A stretch of 64,000 bases of DNA from Aquimonas sp041395245 (GTDB taxonomy: Bacteria; Pseudomonadota; Gammaproteobacteria; Xanthomonadales; Xanthomonadaceae): positions 1 to 64,000 of the forward strand of contig JAWLAY010000016.1 of NCBI GenBank assembly GCA_041395245.1. The letters are read 5' to 3'. The notes beneath the pieces are model-generated. The model had not been told where the DNA came from and did not search any database. It saw only the letters and a list, made by a program, of their open reading frames with translations. Of this stretch, positions 16,958 to 25,880 are shown in pieces; the first letter of the stretch is position 1; the number at the start of each line of letters is the position of its first letter. The position numbers were made by a program, and so were the translations under genes.

Positions 16958-19549
16958 TCACTCGGCCAGCACCTCGCGCAATCGATACAGCGCCTCCAGC
17001 GCCTCGCGCGGAGTGAGCTGATCGGGGTCGATCGCCTGCACGGCGGCTTTCAGCGCTTCCGCCTGCGCATCGACGGTCATGACCGGTGGCGGCGAAACGG
17101 GCGGCGCGTCGAACAATGACAACTGCGGCGCGGGCGCCTGCGGGCTGCCCTGTCGTTCCAGTTCGGCAAGATATTGGCGAGCAGCACTGACCACGGACTT
17201 CGGCAGGCCCGCCAGCGCCGCGACCTGCAGACCAAAACTGCGGTTGGCCGGGCCTTCCTTCACGGTGTGCATGAAGTACAGACGATCCGCATGCTCCACC
17301 GCATCCAGGTGCACGTTGACGATGCCGGGCACGTCGCGCGCCAGGGTGGTCAATTCGAAATAGTGGGTGGCGAACAGGGTGTAGGCGCGGTTCACGCGCG
17401 CCAGTTGTAACGCACAGGCCTTGGCCAGTGCCAGACCGTCGTAGGTCGACGTGCCGCGTCCGATTTCATCCATCAGCACCAGACTGTGCGCGCTGGCGCT
17501 GTGCAGGATGCTGGCGGTTTCGGTCATTTCGACCATGAAGGTGGACTGCCCACGCGCCAGATCATCGCCCGCGCCGATGCGGGTGAGGATGCGATCAATC
17601 GGGCCGATGCGGGCGCTGGCGGCGGGTACGAAACTGCCGATATGCGCCAGCAGCACGATCAGTGCAGTCTGCCGCATGTAGGTGGACTTGCCGCCCATGT
17701 TTGGGCCAGTGATGACCAGCATCCGGCGTTGCGGGTCGAAACGCACATCGTTCGGCTCGAACGGCGTGTCCAGCACCGATTCGACGACCGGATGGCGGCC
17801 ACGCACGATCTCGATGCCAGGCACATCACTGAGCGTCGGCGCGGCCCAGTCCAGCGCCCGCGCACGCTCGGCAAAACCGCACAGCACGTCGACTTCGCAG
17901 ACCGCTTCGGCAAAGCGCTTGAGCGGCACCAGCGCGGCGTTGAGCGTGTCGAGCAGGTCTTCCCACAGCACCCGTTCGCGCTGCAGGGCGCGTTCGCGGG
18001 CCGACAGCACCTTGTCCTCGAATTGCTTGAGTTCCTCGGTGATGTAGCGCTCGGCGTTGGCGAGGGTCTGGCGTCGTGTGTAGCGAGCGGGTGCCCGTTC
18101 CGCCAACGCCTTGCTGATTTCGATGTAGTAGCCGTGCACCCGGTTGTAGCCGACTTTGAGACTGGCGATGCCACTGGCTTCGCGTTCGCGCGCTTCGAGA
18201 TCGAGCAGAAACTGATCGGCATGGGTCGCCAGTTGACGCAGTTCATCGAGCTCGGCGTCGAAGCCATCGGCAATCACTCCCCCATCGCGCAACAGCACTG
18301 GCGGCTGCGGCAGGATCGCGCGCTGCAGCAGTTCGGCTTGTTCGGCGTGGTCACCCAGTTCCTGCGACAGCGCCACGATGCGTGGCGAATCCACAGTTTC
18401 CAGCGATGCACGCAGAGCGGGTGCTGCCAACAGGGCATCGCGCAGCGTGGACAAGTCGCGCGGGCGTGCCGAGCGCAAGGCCACGCGGGTCAGAATGCGT
18501 TCGACATCGCCCAGACCGCGCAAGGCCTCGCGCAGCGTCTCGTCGCAGGTGGATTCGAGCAACTGCGCCACGCCATGATGGCGCTCGCGCAAGAGATGGT
18601 GATCGCGCAACGGACGGTGCAGCCAGCGCCGCAACAGACGTCCGCCCATCGGTGTGCAGGTGCTGTCGAGCACGCCGAGCAGGGTATGTTGCTGACGTCC
18701 TTCGGCATGTTGATCCAGCTCCAGATGCCGACGTGTCGCGGCATTCATGGCAATGGTGTCGTCGGGTGATTCCGCCGCCAGACTCTGCAGATGCGGCAAC
18801 GATTGCTTCTGGGTTTCTTCGATGTAACCCAGCAGGGCACCGGCTGCCGCGATGGCGGTGGGCAAATGCTGCACACCGAAGCCGCTCAGGTCCTTGGTGG
18901 CGAAGAATCGGCACAGGGCGCGCTGCGCCGAATCGGGGTCGAACAACCAGGGCGCGCGGCGGCGTACGCCGGTTCGCTGCACCAGCAGGTCCGGCCACGC
19001 ATCGTCATCCGGCAACAACAGCTCGGCGGGTTCCAGTCGCGCCAATTCGGCCAGCAGCGCGTCGCCATCGGCGACTTCACTGACCCGGAAACGTCCACCC
19101 GCCAGATCGGCCCAGGCCAGACCAAAACCGCTCTTGCCACGCGCCACCGCCATCAACAACGTGTCGCGACGTTCCTGCAGCAAGGCTTCGTCGGTCACGG
19201 TGCCAGGCGTGACAATGCGCACCACCTTGCGCTCGACCAATCCCTTGGCCAGCGCCGGATCACCAATCTGTTCGCAGATCGCCACCGACTCGCCGAGTGC
19301 GACTAACCGCGCGAGATAGCCTTCGTAGGCATGCACCGGCACACCTGCCATCGGAATCGGCTGCCCGGCGGAGCTGCCGCGCTGGGTCAGGGTGATGTCC
19401 AGCAAGCGCGCCGCCTTGCGGGCGTCGTCGTAGAACAACTCGTAAAAGTCGCCCATGCGGAAGAACAGCAGGATGTCCGGGTACTCCGCCTTGGCGGCGA
19501 AGAACTGCTTCATCAGCGGGGTATGTTCGGCAGGCGTGGCGTTCGACAT
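16958..19549 (-). CDS. mutS: DNA mismatch repair protein MutS
   Basis: 863 residues, near the E. coli length of 853. The N-terminal mismatch-recognition motif is in FFRMGDFYELFYDDA (Phe-x-Glu in residues about 35-40). The ATPase has Walker A GPNMGGKSTYMRQ (about 625) and Walker B LVLMDEIGRGTSTYDG (about 695), with the signature FATHYFELT after it. The C-terminal LTPREALEALYRLREVL is the dimerisation tail. The gene is divergent from pncC with 94 bp between. Confidence 0.97.
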   Translation of the reverse strand: MSNATPAEHTPLMKQFFAAKAEYPDILLFFRMGDFYELFYDDARKAARLLDITLTQRGSSAGQPIPMAGVPVHAYEGYLARLVALGESVAICEQIGDPALAKGLVERKVVRIVTPGTVTDEALLQERRDTLLMAVARGKSGFGLAWADLAGGRFRVSEVADGDALLAELARLEPAELLLPDDDAWPDLLVQRTGVRRRAPWLFDPDSAQRALCRFFATKDLSGFGVQHLPTAIAAAGALLGYIEETQKQSLPHLQSLAAESPDDTIAMNAATRRHLELDQHAEGRQQHTLLGVLDSTCTPMGGRLLRRWLHRPLRDHHLLRERHHGVAQLLESTCDETLREALRGLGDVERILTRVALRSARPRDLSTLRDALLAAPALRASLETVDSPRIVALSQELGDHAEQAELLQRAILPQPPVLLRDGGVIADGFDAELDELRQLATHADQFLLDLEAREREASGIASLKVGYNRVHGYYIEISKALAERAPARYTRRQTLANAERYITEELKQFEDKVLSARERALQRERVLWEDLLDTLNAALVPLKRFAEAVCEVDVLCGFAERARALDWAAPTLSDVPGIEIVRGRHPVVESVLDTPFEPNDVRFDPQRRMLVITGPNMGGKSTYMRQTALIVLLAHIGSFVPAASARIGPIDRILTRIGAGDDLARGQSTFMVEMTETASILHSASAHSLVLMDEIGRGTSTYDGLALAKACALQLARVNRAYTLFATHYFELTTLARDVPGIVNVHLDAVEHADRLYFMHTVKEGPANRSFGLQVAALAGLPKSVVSAARQYLAELERQGSPQAPAPQLSLFDAPPVSPPPVMTVDAQAEALKAAVQAIDPDQLTPREALEALYRLREVLAE

Positions 19550-19643
19550 GTCGGATCAGCAGTGGACCAACACACAGTGTATCGACATGGTCCGCGCGGT
19601 TCGCTGTTAGGCTTGCCCTGCCCACTTTGACGACGACTCGATC

Positions 19644-20159
19644 ATGCGCATTTCCGACCCCACCGCCTTGCCTACCGACGATGAGCTGTATGCGCTGTCG
19701 AGCGAAGTGGGTGCGCGACTCAAGGCGGAGCATCTCTCGCTGGTCACCGCGGAAAGCTGCACCGGTGGCTGGATCGCCAAAGCCATCACCGACGTACCGG
19801 GCTGTTCGGCGTGGTTCGAATGCGGCATCGCCGCCTACAGTTACGAGGCCAAGCAGGCACTGCTGGGCGTGCGACCGGAAATCCTTCACAAGCAGGGCGC
19901 GGTGAGTGAGGAAACGGCGCTGGAAATGGTCTCCGGCGCGCTGATCCACGCCGGCGCCGCCGTCGCCGTGGCGGTCACCGGCATCGCCGGCCCCAGCGGT
20001 GGCACACCGGACAAACCGGTCGGCACAGTCTGGCTGGCCTGGAAGCGGCGCGGCGGCTATCCGGTGGCCGAACTGCACCAGTTCGACGGCGACCGCGATG
20101 CGATCCGCCGCCAGACGGTGGACGTTGCGCTGCGCGGATTGCTGCGTTTGATCGACTGA
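19644..20159 (+). CDS. pncC: Nicotinamide-nucleotide amidase (CinA C-terminal domain)
   Basis: 171 residues, a stand-alone CinA C-terminal domain. The catalytic Ser and surrounding motif are in TAESCTGGWIAKAITD (about residues 40-55), and AVAVTGIAGPSGGTPDKPVG is the second conserved block. PncC removes ammonia from NMN in the pyridine nucleotide salvage cycle. pncC-recA linkage is widespread; here lexA lies between. Confidence 0.92.
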   Translation: MRISDPTALPTDDELYALSSEVGARLKAEHLSLVTAESCTGGWIAKAITDVPGCSAWFECGIAAYSYEAKQALLGVRPEILHKQGAVSEETALEMVSGALIHAGAAVAVAVTGIAGPSGGTPDKPVGTVWLAWKRRGGYPVAELHQFDGDRDAIRRQTVDVALRGLLRLID

Positions 20160-20201
20160 ACACACCGCAATCCGCGCTCAGGGCGCTTGCGATATCAGTT
20201 G

Positions 20202-20220
20202 TTAGTAGTAATACTACCTA
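20202..20220. promoter_or_regulatory. LexA operator (Xanthomonas-type SOS box)
   Basis: TTAGTAGTAATACTACCTA, a near-perfect dyad of the TTAGTA-N-TACTAA type used by Xanthomonadales LexA. It ends two bases before the lexA start codon at 20222, so LexA bound here would block lexA initiation. I found no second copy before recA. Confidence 0.88.
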
Positions 20221-20221
20221 C

Positions 20222-20875
20222 ATGGATTTGACCGATACCCAGCACGCCATCCTGCACTTCCTTGCCGAGCGCATCGAAGCGGAAGGCATGCCGCCCACCC
20301 AGACGGAAATCGCCCGCGCGTTCGGCTTCAAGAGCCTGCGTGCGGCGCAATACCATCTCGAAGCGCTGGAAGCCGCCGGCGCCATCGAACGCCTGCCCGG
20401 TCGAGCGCGCGCGATCCGCGTGCTACAGACGCCCGAATCGAACGACGCCAGCCTCAAACTGGCGAACGCCAGCGCCGAAGGCCTGTTGTTGCCCGTGTTG
20501 GGAAATGTCGCCGCCGGCACACCGATCGGTTCGGGCGCAGTGGAACACGGCGATGCCGAGCGGCATCTGTTGATCGACGCCAGCCTGTTCCGCCCCAGCC
20601 CGGATTACCTGCTGCGGGTGCGCGGCGATTCGATGCGCGACGAAGGCATTCTGGAAGGCGACCTGATCGGCGTGCGCCGCACGCAGGAAGCCCATCACGG
20701 ACAGATCGTGATCGCGCGCATCGACGGCGAAATCACGGTCAAGCAACTCAGCCTGCGTGGCGAGCGCCTGCGTCTTCTGCCGCGCAATGCCTGGCATGAC
20801 CCCATCGAGGTGAACCCCGATCAGGATTTCGCCATTGAAGGCATCTACTGCGGCCTGCTGAGACCGCAAACATGA
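20222..20875 (+). CDS. lexA: LexA repressor
   Basis: 217 residues. The winged-helix DNA-binding domain covers residues 1-70 (PPTQTEIARAFGFKSLRAAQ). The self-cleavage Ala-Gly is in NVAAGTPIG (about residue 100). The catalytic Ser is in RGDSMRDEGI and the Lys in GEITVKQLSL. It is repressor of the SOS regulon and is autoregulated through the operator at 20202-20220. The ATG is virtually leaderless relative to the operator. Confidence 0.96.
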   Translation: MDLTDTQHAILHFLAERIEAEGMPPTQTEIARAFGFKSLRAAQYHLEALEAAGAIERLPGRARAIRVLQTPESNDASLKLANASAEGLLLPVLGNVAAGTPIGSGAVEHGDAERHLLIDASLFRPSPDYLLRVRGDSMRDEGILEGDLIGVRRTQEAHHGQIVIARIDGEITVKQLSLRGERLRLLPRNAWHDPIEVNPDQDFAIEGIYCGLLRPQT

Positions 20876-20968
20876 GGTCTCGACAGAAAACTCCTACCCG
20901 CGATTGCGCGCTTGGCCGATGGCCTTGTGACGCACACATTTCCAACATTTCGCTACGCATCAAGCCCT

Positions 20969-20985
20969 GTCTCAACTACTGAGAC
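20969..20985. promoter_or_regulatory. Palindrome GTCTCA-ACTAC-TGAGAC before recA
   Basis: A perfect 6-bp inverted repeat with a 5-base centre, 50 bp before the recA start. It does not match the LexA operator upstream of lexA. It could be a regulatory dyad or a leader hairpin. Confidence 0.4.
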
Positions 20986-21035
20986 GCCGCTGTCGCACGC
21001 TGTAACCACTTCAACGAACCACCGAGGACTCACCC

Positions 21036-22067
21036 ATGGATGACAACAAGAAGCGCGCCCTATCTGCGGCGCTGTCGCAGATCGAAAAGCAGTTTGGCAA
21101 AGGCGCCGTCATGCGCATGGGCGATCAGGCCATCGAGAAGGCCGAGGTCATCGGCACCGGCTCACTGATGCTGGATATTGCCCTCGGCATCGGCGGCCTT
21201 CCGAAAGGACGCGTGGTCGAGATCTATGGTCCTGAATCTTCCGGCAAGACCACGCTGACCTTGCAGGCCATTGCCGAGTGCCAGAAGCAGGGTGGCACGG
21301 CGGCCTTCGTCGACGCCGAACACGCACTCGACCCGACCTACGCCGCCAAGCTCGGCGTCAATGTGGACGACCTGCTGGTCAGCCAGCCGGATACCGGCGA
21401 ACAGGCACTGGAAATCGCCGACATGCTGGTGCGCTCGAATGCGGTCGACATGGTCGTGGTCGACTCGGTCGCTGCGCTCACACCCAAGGCCGAAATCGAA
21501 GGCGACATGGGCGACCAGCTGCCGGGCCTGCAGGCACGTCTGATGAGCCAGGCGCTGCGCAAGCTCACCGGCAACATCAAACGCAGCAACTGTCTGGTGA
21601 TCTTCATCAACCAGTTGCGCATGAAGATCGGCGTGATGATGCCCGGCCAGAGCCCGGAAACCACTACCGGCGGCAACGCGCTGAAGTTCTACGCCTCGGT
21701 GCGTCTCGACATCCGCCGCATCGGCTCGATCAAGAAAGGCGACGAGATCATCGGCAACCAGACCAAGATCAAGGTCGTCAAGAACAAGATGGCACCGCCG
21801 TTCAAGCAGATCGTCACGGAAATCCTCTATGGCGAAGGAATCAGTCGCGAAGGCGAACTGATCGACATGGGCGTCGAAGCCAAGCTGGTGGAGAAGTCCG
21901 GTGCCTGGTACAGCTACGGCAGTGACCGCATCGGTCAGGGCAAGGAGAATGCGCGTCAATGGCTGAAGGACAACCCCAAAGCAGCGGTCGAGCTGGAAGC
22001 CAAACTGCGTGAGCAGTTCGCTCCGGCGGTTATCGTCGCCGAAGCCGAAGACATCGCCGAAGACTGA
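21036..22067 (+). CDS. recA: Recombinase RecA
   Basis: 343 residues. Walker A GPESSGKTTLTLQ is at about residue 66, MAW motif ATPase residues follow in FVDAEHALDP, Walker B in VDMVVVDSVAAL, and loop L2 in GQSPETTTGGNALKFYASVR. It drives homologous recombination and activates LexA self-cleavage. recX follows 11 bp after the stop. Confidence 0.98.
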   Translation: MDDNKKRALSAALSQIEKQFGKGAVMRMGDQAIEKAEVIGTGSLMLDIALGIGGLPKGRVVEIYGPESSGKTTLTLQAIAECQKQGGTAAFVDAEHALDPTYAAKLGVNVDDLLVSQPDTGEQALEIADMLVRSNAVDMVVVDSVAALTPKAEIEGDMGDQLPGLQARLMSQALRKLTGNIKRSNCLVIFINQLRMKIGVMMPGQSPETTTGGNALKFYASVRLDIRRIGSIKKGDEIIGNQTKIKVVKNKMAPPFKQIVTEILYGEGISREGELIDMGVEAKLVEKSGAWYSYGSDRIGQGKENARQWLKDNPKAAVELEAKLREQFAPAVIVAEAEDIAED

Positions 22068-22078
22068 GTCGACCGCGC

Positions 22079-22591
22079 ATGAGCGATGACGCGTCAAAAC
22101 CCACCCCGTCGCGGCGGGCTCGCCCGCCTGCCAGCGCGCTCAGCCGCGCCGTGGGCCTGCTGTCGCGAAGGGATCATTCGGAAAAGGAACTTCGCCGCAA
22201 GTTGGCGCAGCGCGGGCTCGAAGCCGCCGAGGTGGATGGCGCGCTGCAGCGCCTGCAAAACCTGTCACTGCAAAGCGATGACCGGTTCGCCGAGAATCTG
22301 CTGCGTAGTCGCGTGCAGTCCGGTCATGGGCCGCTGCATGTGCGTGCGGAACTGGCCCAACATGGACTCGACAGCGCGCGCATCGGCGCGCTGTTCGACG
22401 CCCAGGATGTGGATTGGAACGCCAGCGCCTTGGCGTTCGCGCAACGGCGACTCAATCGGCAGAGCGCCGATCCGCGTCGCGAGGCGCAACGTATTGCCAA
22501 CGCCCTGCTGAGACGGGGATTCAACATGGATCAGGTTCGCCACGCACTGCGCGGAATTTCCGACCGCGCCGAGGACGATATGCTCGAGTAG
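22079..22591 (+). CDS. recX: Regulatory protein RecX
   Basis: 170 residues made of the three-helix repeats of RecX: SRAVGLLSRRDHSEKELRRK, DRFAENLLRSRVQSGHGPL (the R-x5-GxGPxxV-like motif), and RRGFNMDQVRHALRG. RecX limits RecA filament growth. The stop codon TAG (22589-22591) is the first three bases of a family B repeat, so insertion of that element likely defined the present C-terminus. Confidence 0.92.
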   Translation: MSDDASKPTPSRRARPPASALSRAVGLLSRRDHSEKELRRKLAQRGLEAAEVDGALQRLQNLSLQSDDRFAENLLRSRVQSGHGPLHVRAELAQHGLDSARIGALFDAQDVDWNASALAFAQRRLNRQSADPRREAQRIANALLRRGFNMDQVRHALRGISDRAEDDMLE

Positions 22592-22680
22592 GAGCCTGTC
22601 GGCCTTGAGGAAGCGAAGCGAAAAGCGGACCACCCAGACGGATTTGCATCCGAATTCCCTCAAGTCCGACAGGCCCTTAG
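22589..22680. repeat. Family B repeat, 92-bp copy behind recX
   Basis: Left end TAGGAGCCTGTCGGCCTTGA and right end TCAAGTCCGACAGGCCCTTA are inverted copies with two mismatches. The interior includes a small GGAT-TTGC-ATCC hairpin. It can act as a terminator-like hairpin for the recA-recX transcript. Confidence 0.75.
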
Positions 22681-22706
22681 ATCAGGCCCGCCCGGCAAAG
22701 CGGACC

Positions 22707-23828
22707 TTACGGCGCGGGATCGGTCACCGGGCTTGGGTCCACGCGAATGGCCACCGCGCTGCGACCACGATTACTCCGTCCGCGCCACTGCTGCACGGCA
22801 AGACGATCAAACTCGAACTGCACCGGCTCCTGTGCCGAATACAGCTGGCACGCACTTGGCGCACCCTCGCTGGACGACCCGGTTTGCTGACACTGCAAGC
22901 GATACCAGCCCTCAGCATCCAGCAAGGAAAAACCATCGACTTCGGTTTGCACTTTGCTGAATTCAACCCACAGCTGGGTCCGCTCTGCGGTCGGACCGCT
23001 GTCCTCACCAATCCACCAGCGCCCCAACATGCCTTCGGCCGCCGTCGCGGCAAAATTGAACCGCACGATCGACTGCGGACGCACGTCCAGCGCCGTCGAG
23101 CGCGCATCGATTCGATCCACCAGCCAGATCACCGCGCGCCCCGGGCCCTGCAGTTCCAGCCAGGCCATGCCCTCGGTCAGCGACGACTTGGGTGACTGAT
23201 AGTCCTGAAAGGGACCCCTGCCCTGCACCAGCGCATTCAATTCCAGCGCGGCGACGGCGCCGCGCACCAGCCCGGCGCCCAACCACCAGCGCGGTTCGCC
23301 CTGCGCGTCATAGCCCGCCACCAATGCGCTGAGCTGATCCTGTTGCACTTCAAGCTGAAAGCCCAAGCCAGGTCCGGCGTTGGGGAACTCCCCATCGCTC
23401 GCACCCCACCAGAATCCCGCCTCGGGCATGCCGTTTGCGACCACCTCGCCGAGCTGCAGCAGTGCAAAGGCATGGGTTTCGCGTCCTACCGAGGTGTCGA
23501 CGTCAAGTCGAACGCGATAGATACCGCTTCGCCGAAGTTTCAGTGGATTGGGCAGCACGCGCGTATCCAGCAACAGCTCGGTCGGCGCGTCGCTGCAATC
23601 CATGCCGAGCGGCTGGCTGGCGAGCAAGCGAATCTGCATTCCTTCCACCCGCGCCGAGGTCAATTGGGGGGGACAGCCCTGCAGCCATCGACCACCGACC
23701 TGCAGGTGAAACTCATCGCCCACGGCCAGCTTGCCATCCGACACGCGCACATCCAGACCGTTCTGCGCCCAGACGGATGCAGACACAAGGCAAGACAGCA
23801 GCAGCCAGACGGAATACCTGAGGTTCAT
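22707..23828 (-). CDS. Exported protein of unknown function
   Basis: 373 residues from ATG 23828 (MNLRYSVWLLLSCLVSASVWA, a clear signal peptide). No domain is recognised with certainty. The central part (GFWWGASDGEFPNAGPGLGF, then WWLGAG) resembles the W-rich module in which GFWWNP-x-x-SG-x-GF and a later P-x-WW recur in Lysobacterales exported proteins. It contains few Cys and ends in a Pro-rich tail. The upstream frame is open to 23933 but ATG 23828 begins the signal sequence. Confidence 0.65.
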   Translation of the reverse strand: MNLRYSVWLLLSCLVSASVWAQNGLDVRVSDGKLAVGDEFHLQVGGRWLQGCPPQLTSARVEGMQIRLLASQPLGMDCSDAPTELLLDTRVLPNPLKLRRSGIYRVRLDVDTSVGRETHAFALLQLGEVVANGMPEAGFWWGASDGEFPNAGPGLGFQLEVQQDQLSALVAGYDAQGEPRWWLGAGLVRGAVAALELNALVQGRGPFQDYQSPKSSLTEGMAWLELQGPGRAVIWLVDRIDARSTALDVRPQSIVRFNFAATAAEGMLGRWWIGEDSGPTAERTQLWVEFSKVQTEVDGFSLLDAEGWYRLQCQQTGSSSEGAPSACQLYSAQEPVQFEFDRLAVQQWRGRSNRGRSAVAIRVDPSPVTDPAP

Positions 23829-24025
23829 GGAGGAACTGTACCCGATGCCTCGCCTTTCGGATAATGGCGGGACATTTCGGCATATCGCTATGCTGCGCGA
23901 CGCCTGCCCTTCGGCCTGGCAGCCAACACGCACTGCCGCAGCAGCGAAGCCGACCGTTTTCCGATACGGACTACCCCGTATCCGGCAACCGTTCCAAGGC
24001 AGTTTTCTACAAGGATGACAATCAG

Positions 24026-25033
24026 ATGAGCCACACCATTGCGGTGATTCGGGGCGACGGAATCGGCCCCGAGATCATGGACGCAACCCTGAAGATTCTC
24101 GATGCATTGCAGCTCGGCTTTTCCTACGAGTTCGTGGATGCCGGCATGGTAGCGCTGGAAAAGCATGGCGAACTGCTGCCGCATGTCACCCTCGACACGA
24201 TCAAGCGCCTGGGTGTCGCGCTCAAGAGTCCGCTGACGACACCGGTGGGTGAGGGCTTCAGTTCCGTCAACGTGGAACTGCGCAAGCGCTTCGACCTGTA
24301 TGCGAACGTCCGCCCTGCGATCTCCTTCCCCAATACCAAGTCACGCTATAGCAACATCGACCTCATCACGGTCCGCGAGAACACCGAGGGCGCCTATATC
24401 GGCGAGGGACAAACCGTATCGCCCGACGGCGAAGTCGCGACACTGACGCAGAAGATCACCCGCAAGGGGTCGGAGCGCATCGTCCGCTATGCATTCGAAC
24501 TGGCGCGTAGCGCAGGTCGCAAGAAAGTGACCCTGGTGCACAAAGCAAACATCCTCAAGAGCACCTCGGGTCTGTTTCTGAAGGTCGGGCGCGAAATCGC
24601 CAAGCAGTACCCGGATATCGAATGCGCGGAAATGATCGTCGACAACACCTGCATGCAGTTGGTGATGCGACCCGAGCAATTCGACATCATTTGCACGACC
24701 AATCTGTTTGGCGACATCGTCTCCGACCTGTGCGCGGGACTGGTCGGTGGATTGGGTCTGGCACCGGGCGCGAATATCGGTGCAGAGGCGGCGATTTTCG
24801 AGGCGGTCCACGGCTCCGCGCCGGACATCGCGGGCAAAGGCATTGCCAACCCCTGCGCCTTGCTACTTGGCGCGGCGCAGATGCTCGGGCATCTGGGACA
24901 CGAAGCGCACGCACGTCGCTTACGTGGCGCCATCGTTGCGACAATGGAGGCGAGGGACCGCTTGACGCCCGATCTGGGCGGTACCGGCAACACCGACAGC
25001 TTCGCCGACGCGATTGCCAGCCGCCTCCAGTAA
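24026..25033 (+). CDS. NAD-dependent isocitrate dehydrogenase
   Basis: 335 residues of the isocitrate/isopropylmalate dehydrogenase family, the short NAD-type. The N-terminal VIRGDGIGPEIMDAT, the substrate phosphorylation-loop region (GEGFSSVNVELRKRFDLYAN), ITVRENTEGAYIGEG, the metal site NLFGDIVSDLCAGL, and the cofactor segment FEAVHGSAPDIAGKGIANP are visible. It acts in the TCA cycle. AAGGATG precedes the chosen ATG 24026. A bidirectional terminator follows. Confidence 0.85.
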   Translation: MSHTIAVIRGDGIGPEIMDATLKILDALQLGFSYEFVDAGMVALEKHGELLPHVTLDTIKRLGVALKSPLTTPVGEGFSSVNVELRKRFDLYANVRPAISFPNTKSRYSNIDLITVRENTEGAYIGEGQTVSPDGEVATLTQKITRKGSERIVRYAFELARSAGRKKVTLVHKANILKSTSGLFLKVGREIAKQYPDIECAEMIVDNTCMQLVMRPEQFDIICTTNLFGDIVSDLCAGLVGGLGLAPGANIGAEAAIFEAVHGSAPDIAGKGIANPCALLLGAAQMLGHLGHEAHARRLRGAIVATMEARDRLTPDLGGTGNTDSFADAIASRLQ

Positions 25034-25048
25034 GCATGTCGAGACAAC

Positions 25049-25078
25049 AAAAAAGGGCGCTCAGAGCGCCCTTTTTTG
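25049..25078. terminator. Bidirectional rho-independent terminator
   Basis: AAAAAAGGGCGCTC, one-base centre, GAGCGCCCTTTTTT. An A-run precedes and a T-run follows an 8-bp GC stem, so it can stop transcripts from both the isocitrate dehydrogenase gene (plus) and the H-NS-like gene (minus). Confidence 0.93.
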
Positions 25079-25143
25079 TTTGCTTTTCATCCGATCGGCG
25101 AATGTCGACTGCCCCCAAGCAATCGACCGTCGTCAAGCAGGAA

Positions 25144-25473
25144 TCAGATCAGCATCGAATCCGCCGACTTGCCGGCTGCCAATGCTGCCTTGAACCAGCC
25201 CGGACGCTTTCCACGACCGGTCCAGGTCTGCGAACTGTCAGCCGGATTGGCAAACTTCGCCGAGCCGACCGTTTTGCCTGCACCGCGCGGCTTCTTGCCC
25301 TCGCTACCGAACAGTTCTTCGATGGAATAGCCTTCATCGCGGGCCAATTGAATGAGCTTGCGGCGAACTTCGCCCAAACGCTCGCGCTGGATACGGCGCT
25401 TGGTTTCGGCCGCCTGAGCCATCAGCTCGTCGAGTTGTTTCGGGGTCAGATCGTTAAGATTGATTGTGGACAT
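25144..25473 (-). CDS. H-NS-family nucleoid protein
   Basis: 109 residues. The N-terminal half (residues 1-60) is a charged coiled-coil oligomerisation region (LTPKQLDELMAQAAETKRRI). The C-terminal DNA-binding domain has FANPADSSQTWTGRGKRPGW, the hallmark of H-NS (consensus TWTGRGRxP). It silences AT-rich, often acquired, DNA. TCCAGGGAGAG lies just upstream of the start. The 400-bp upstream gap is itself AT-richer than its surroundings. Confidence 0.92.
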   Translation of the reverse strand: MSTINLNDLTPKQLDELMAQAAETKRRIQRERLGEVRRKLIQLARDEGYSIEELFGSEGKKPRGAGKTVGSAKFANPADSSQTWTGRGKRPGWFKAALAAGKSADSMLI

Positions 25474-25880
25474 GTTTGACTCTCCCTGGAGGTGTCTCGC
25501 TACGGATTTCTACATCGGTTAACCCGGCTATTGGCCGAATTGAATTGAAGCATATCGCCAGATGAAACAAAAATGAAGTAGGCCGAATGGCATGGTCTAC
25601 TCGAATTGCACCGCGGTCATCAGTGCGCGATGCGCACAACCCTCGGCACCCTAATCGTCGCGCACAACACTTCGATGCGAGGTCGGTGCGACCGATACAC
25701 CTCCGAACGCGATGCCGATCACCAACGACCGCATGCTGTGCGCCATTTCAAATGAGCGGCTGACAGATTGCCCGTTGACAGCCATTCGTACGCACGCCTT
25801 TGACAAGCCGAAGCAAGCCGCCTAACGTACGCCTGCGTATGTAAAACGTCGTTTTGCTCTGCAGAATTCAAGAGGTTCCC
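25474..25880. other. AT-richer intergenic region between H-NS-like gene and beta-oxidation operon
   Basis: No gene seen. It must hold the divergent promoters of the two units. On the minus strand a weak sigma-70-like pair (TTCATT, 17 bases, TATGCT; plus-strand 25549-25577) lies before the H-NS-like gene. GGTTAACC at 25517-25524 and AAAACGTCGTTTT at 25843-25855 are perfect palindromes. Confidence 0.5.
25843..25855. promoter_or_regulatory. Palindrome AAAACGTCGTTTT before beta-oxidation operon
   Basis: Perfect 13-base palindrome centred 32 bp before the first gene of the operon, preceded by an imperfect dyad ACGTACG-CCTG-CGTATGT (25825-25842). Position suits an operator for the IclR regulator at the operon end or for a FadR/PsrA-like repressor elsewhere. 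Confidence 0.4.
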
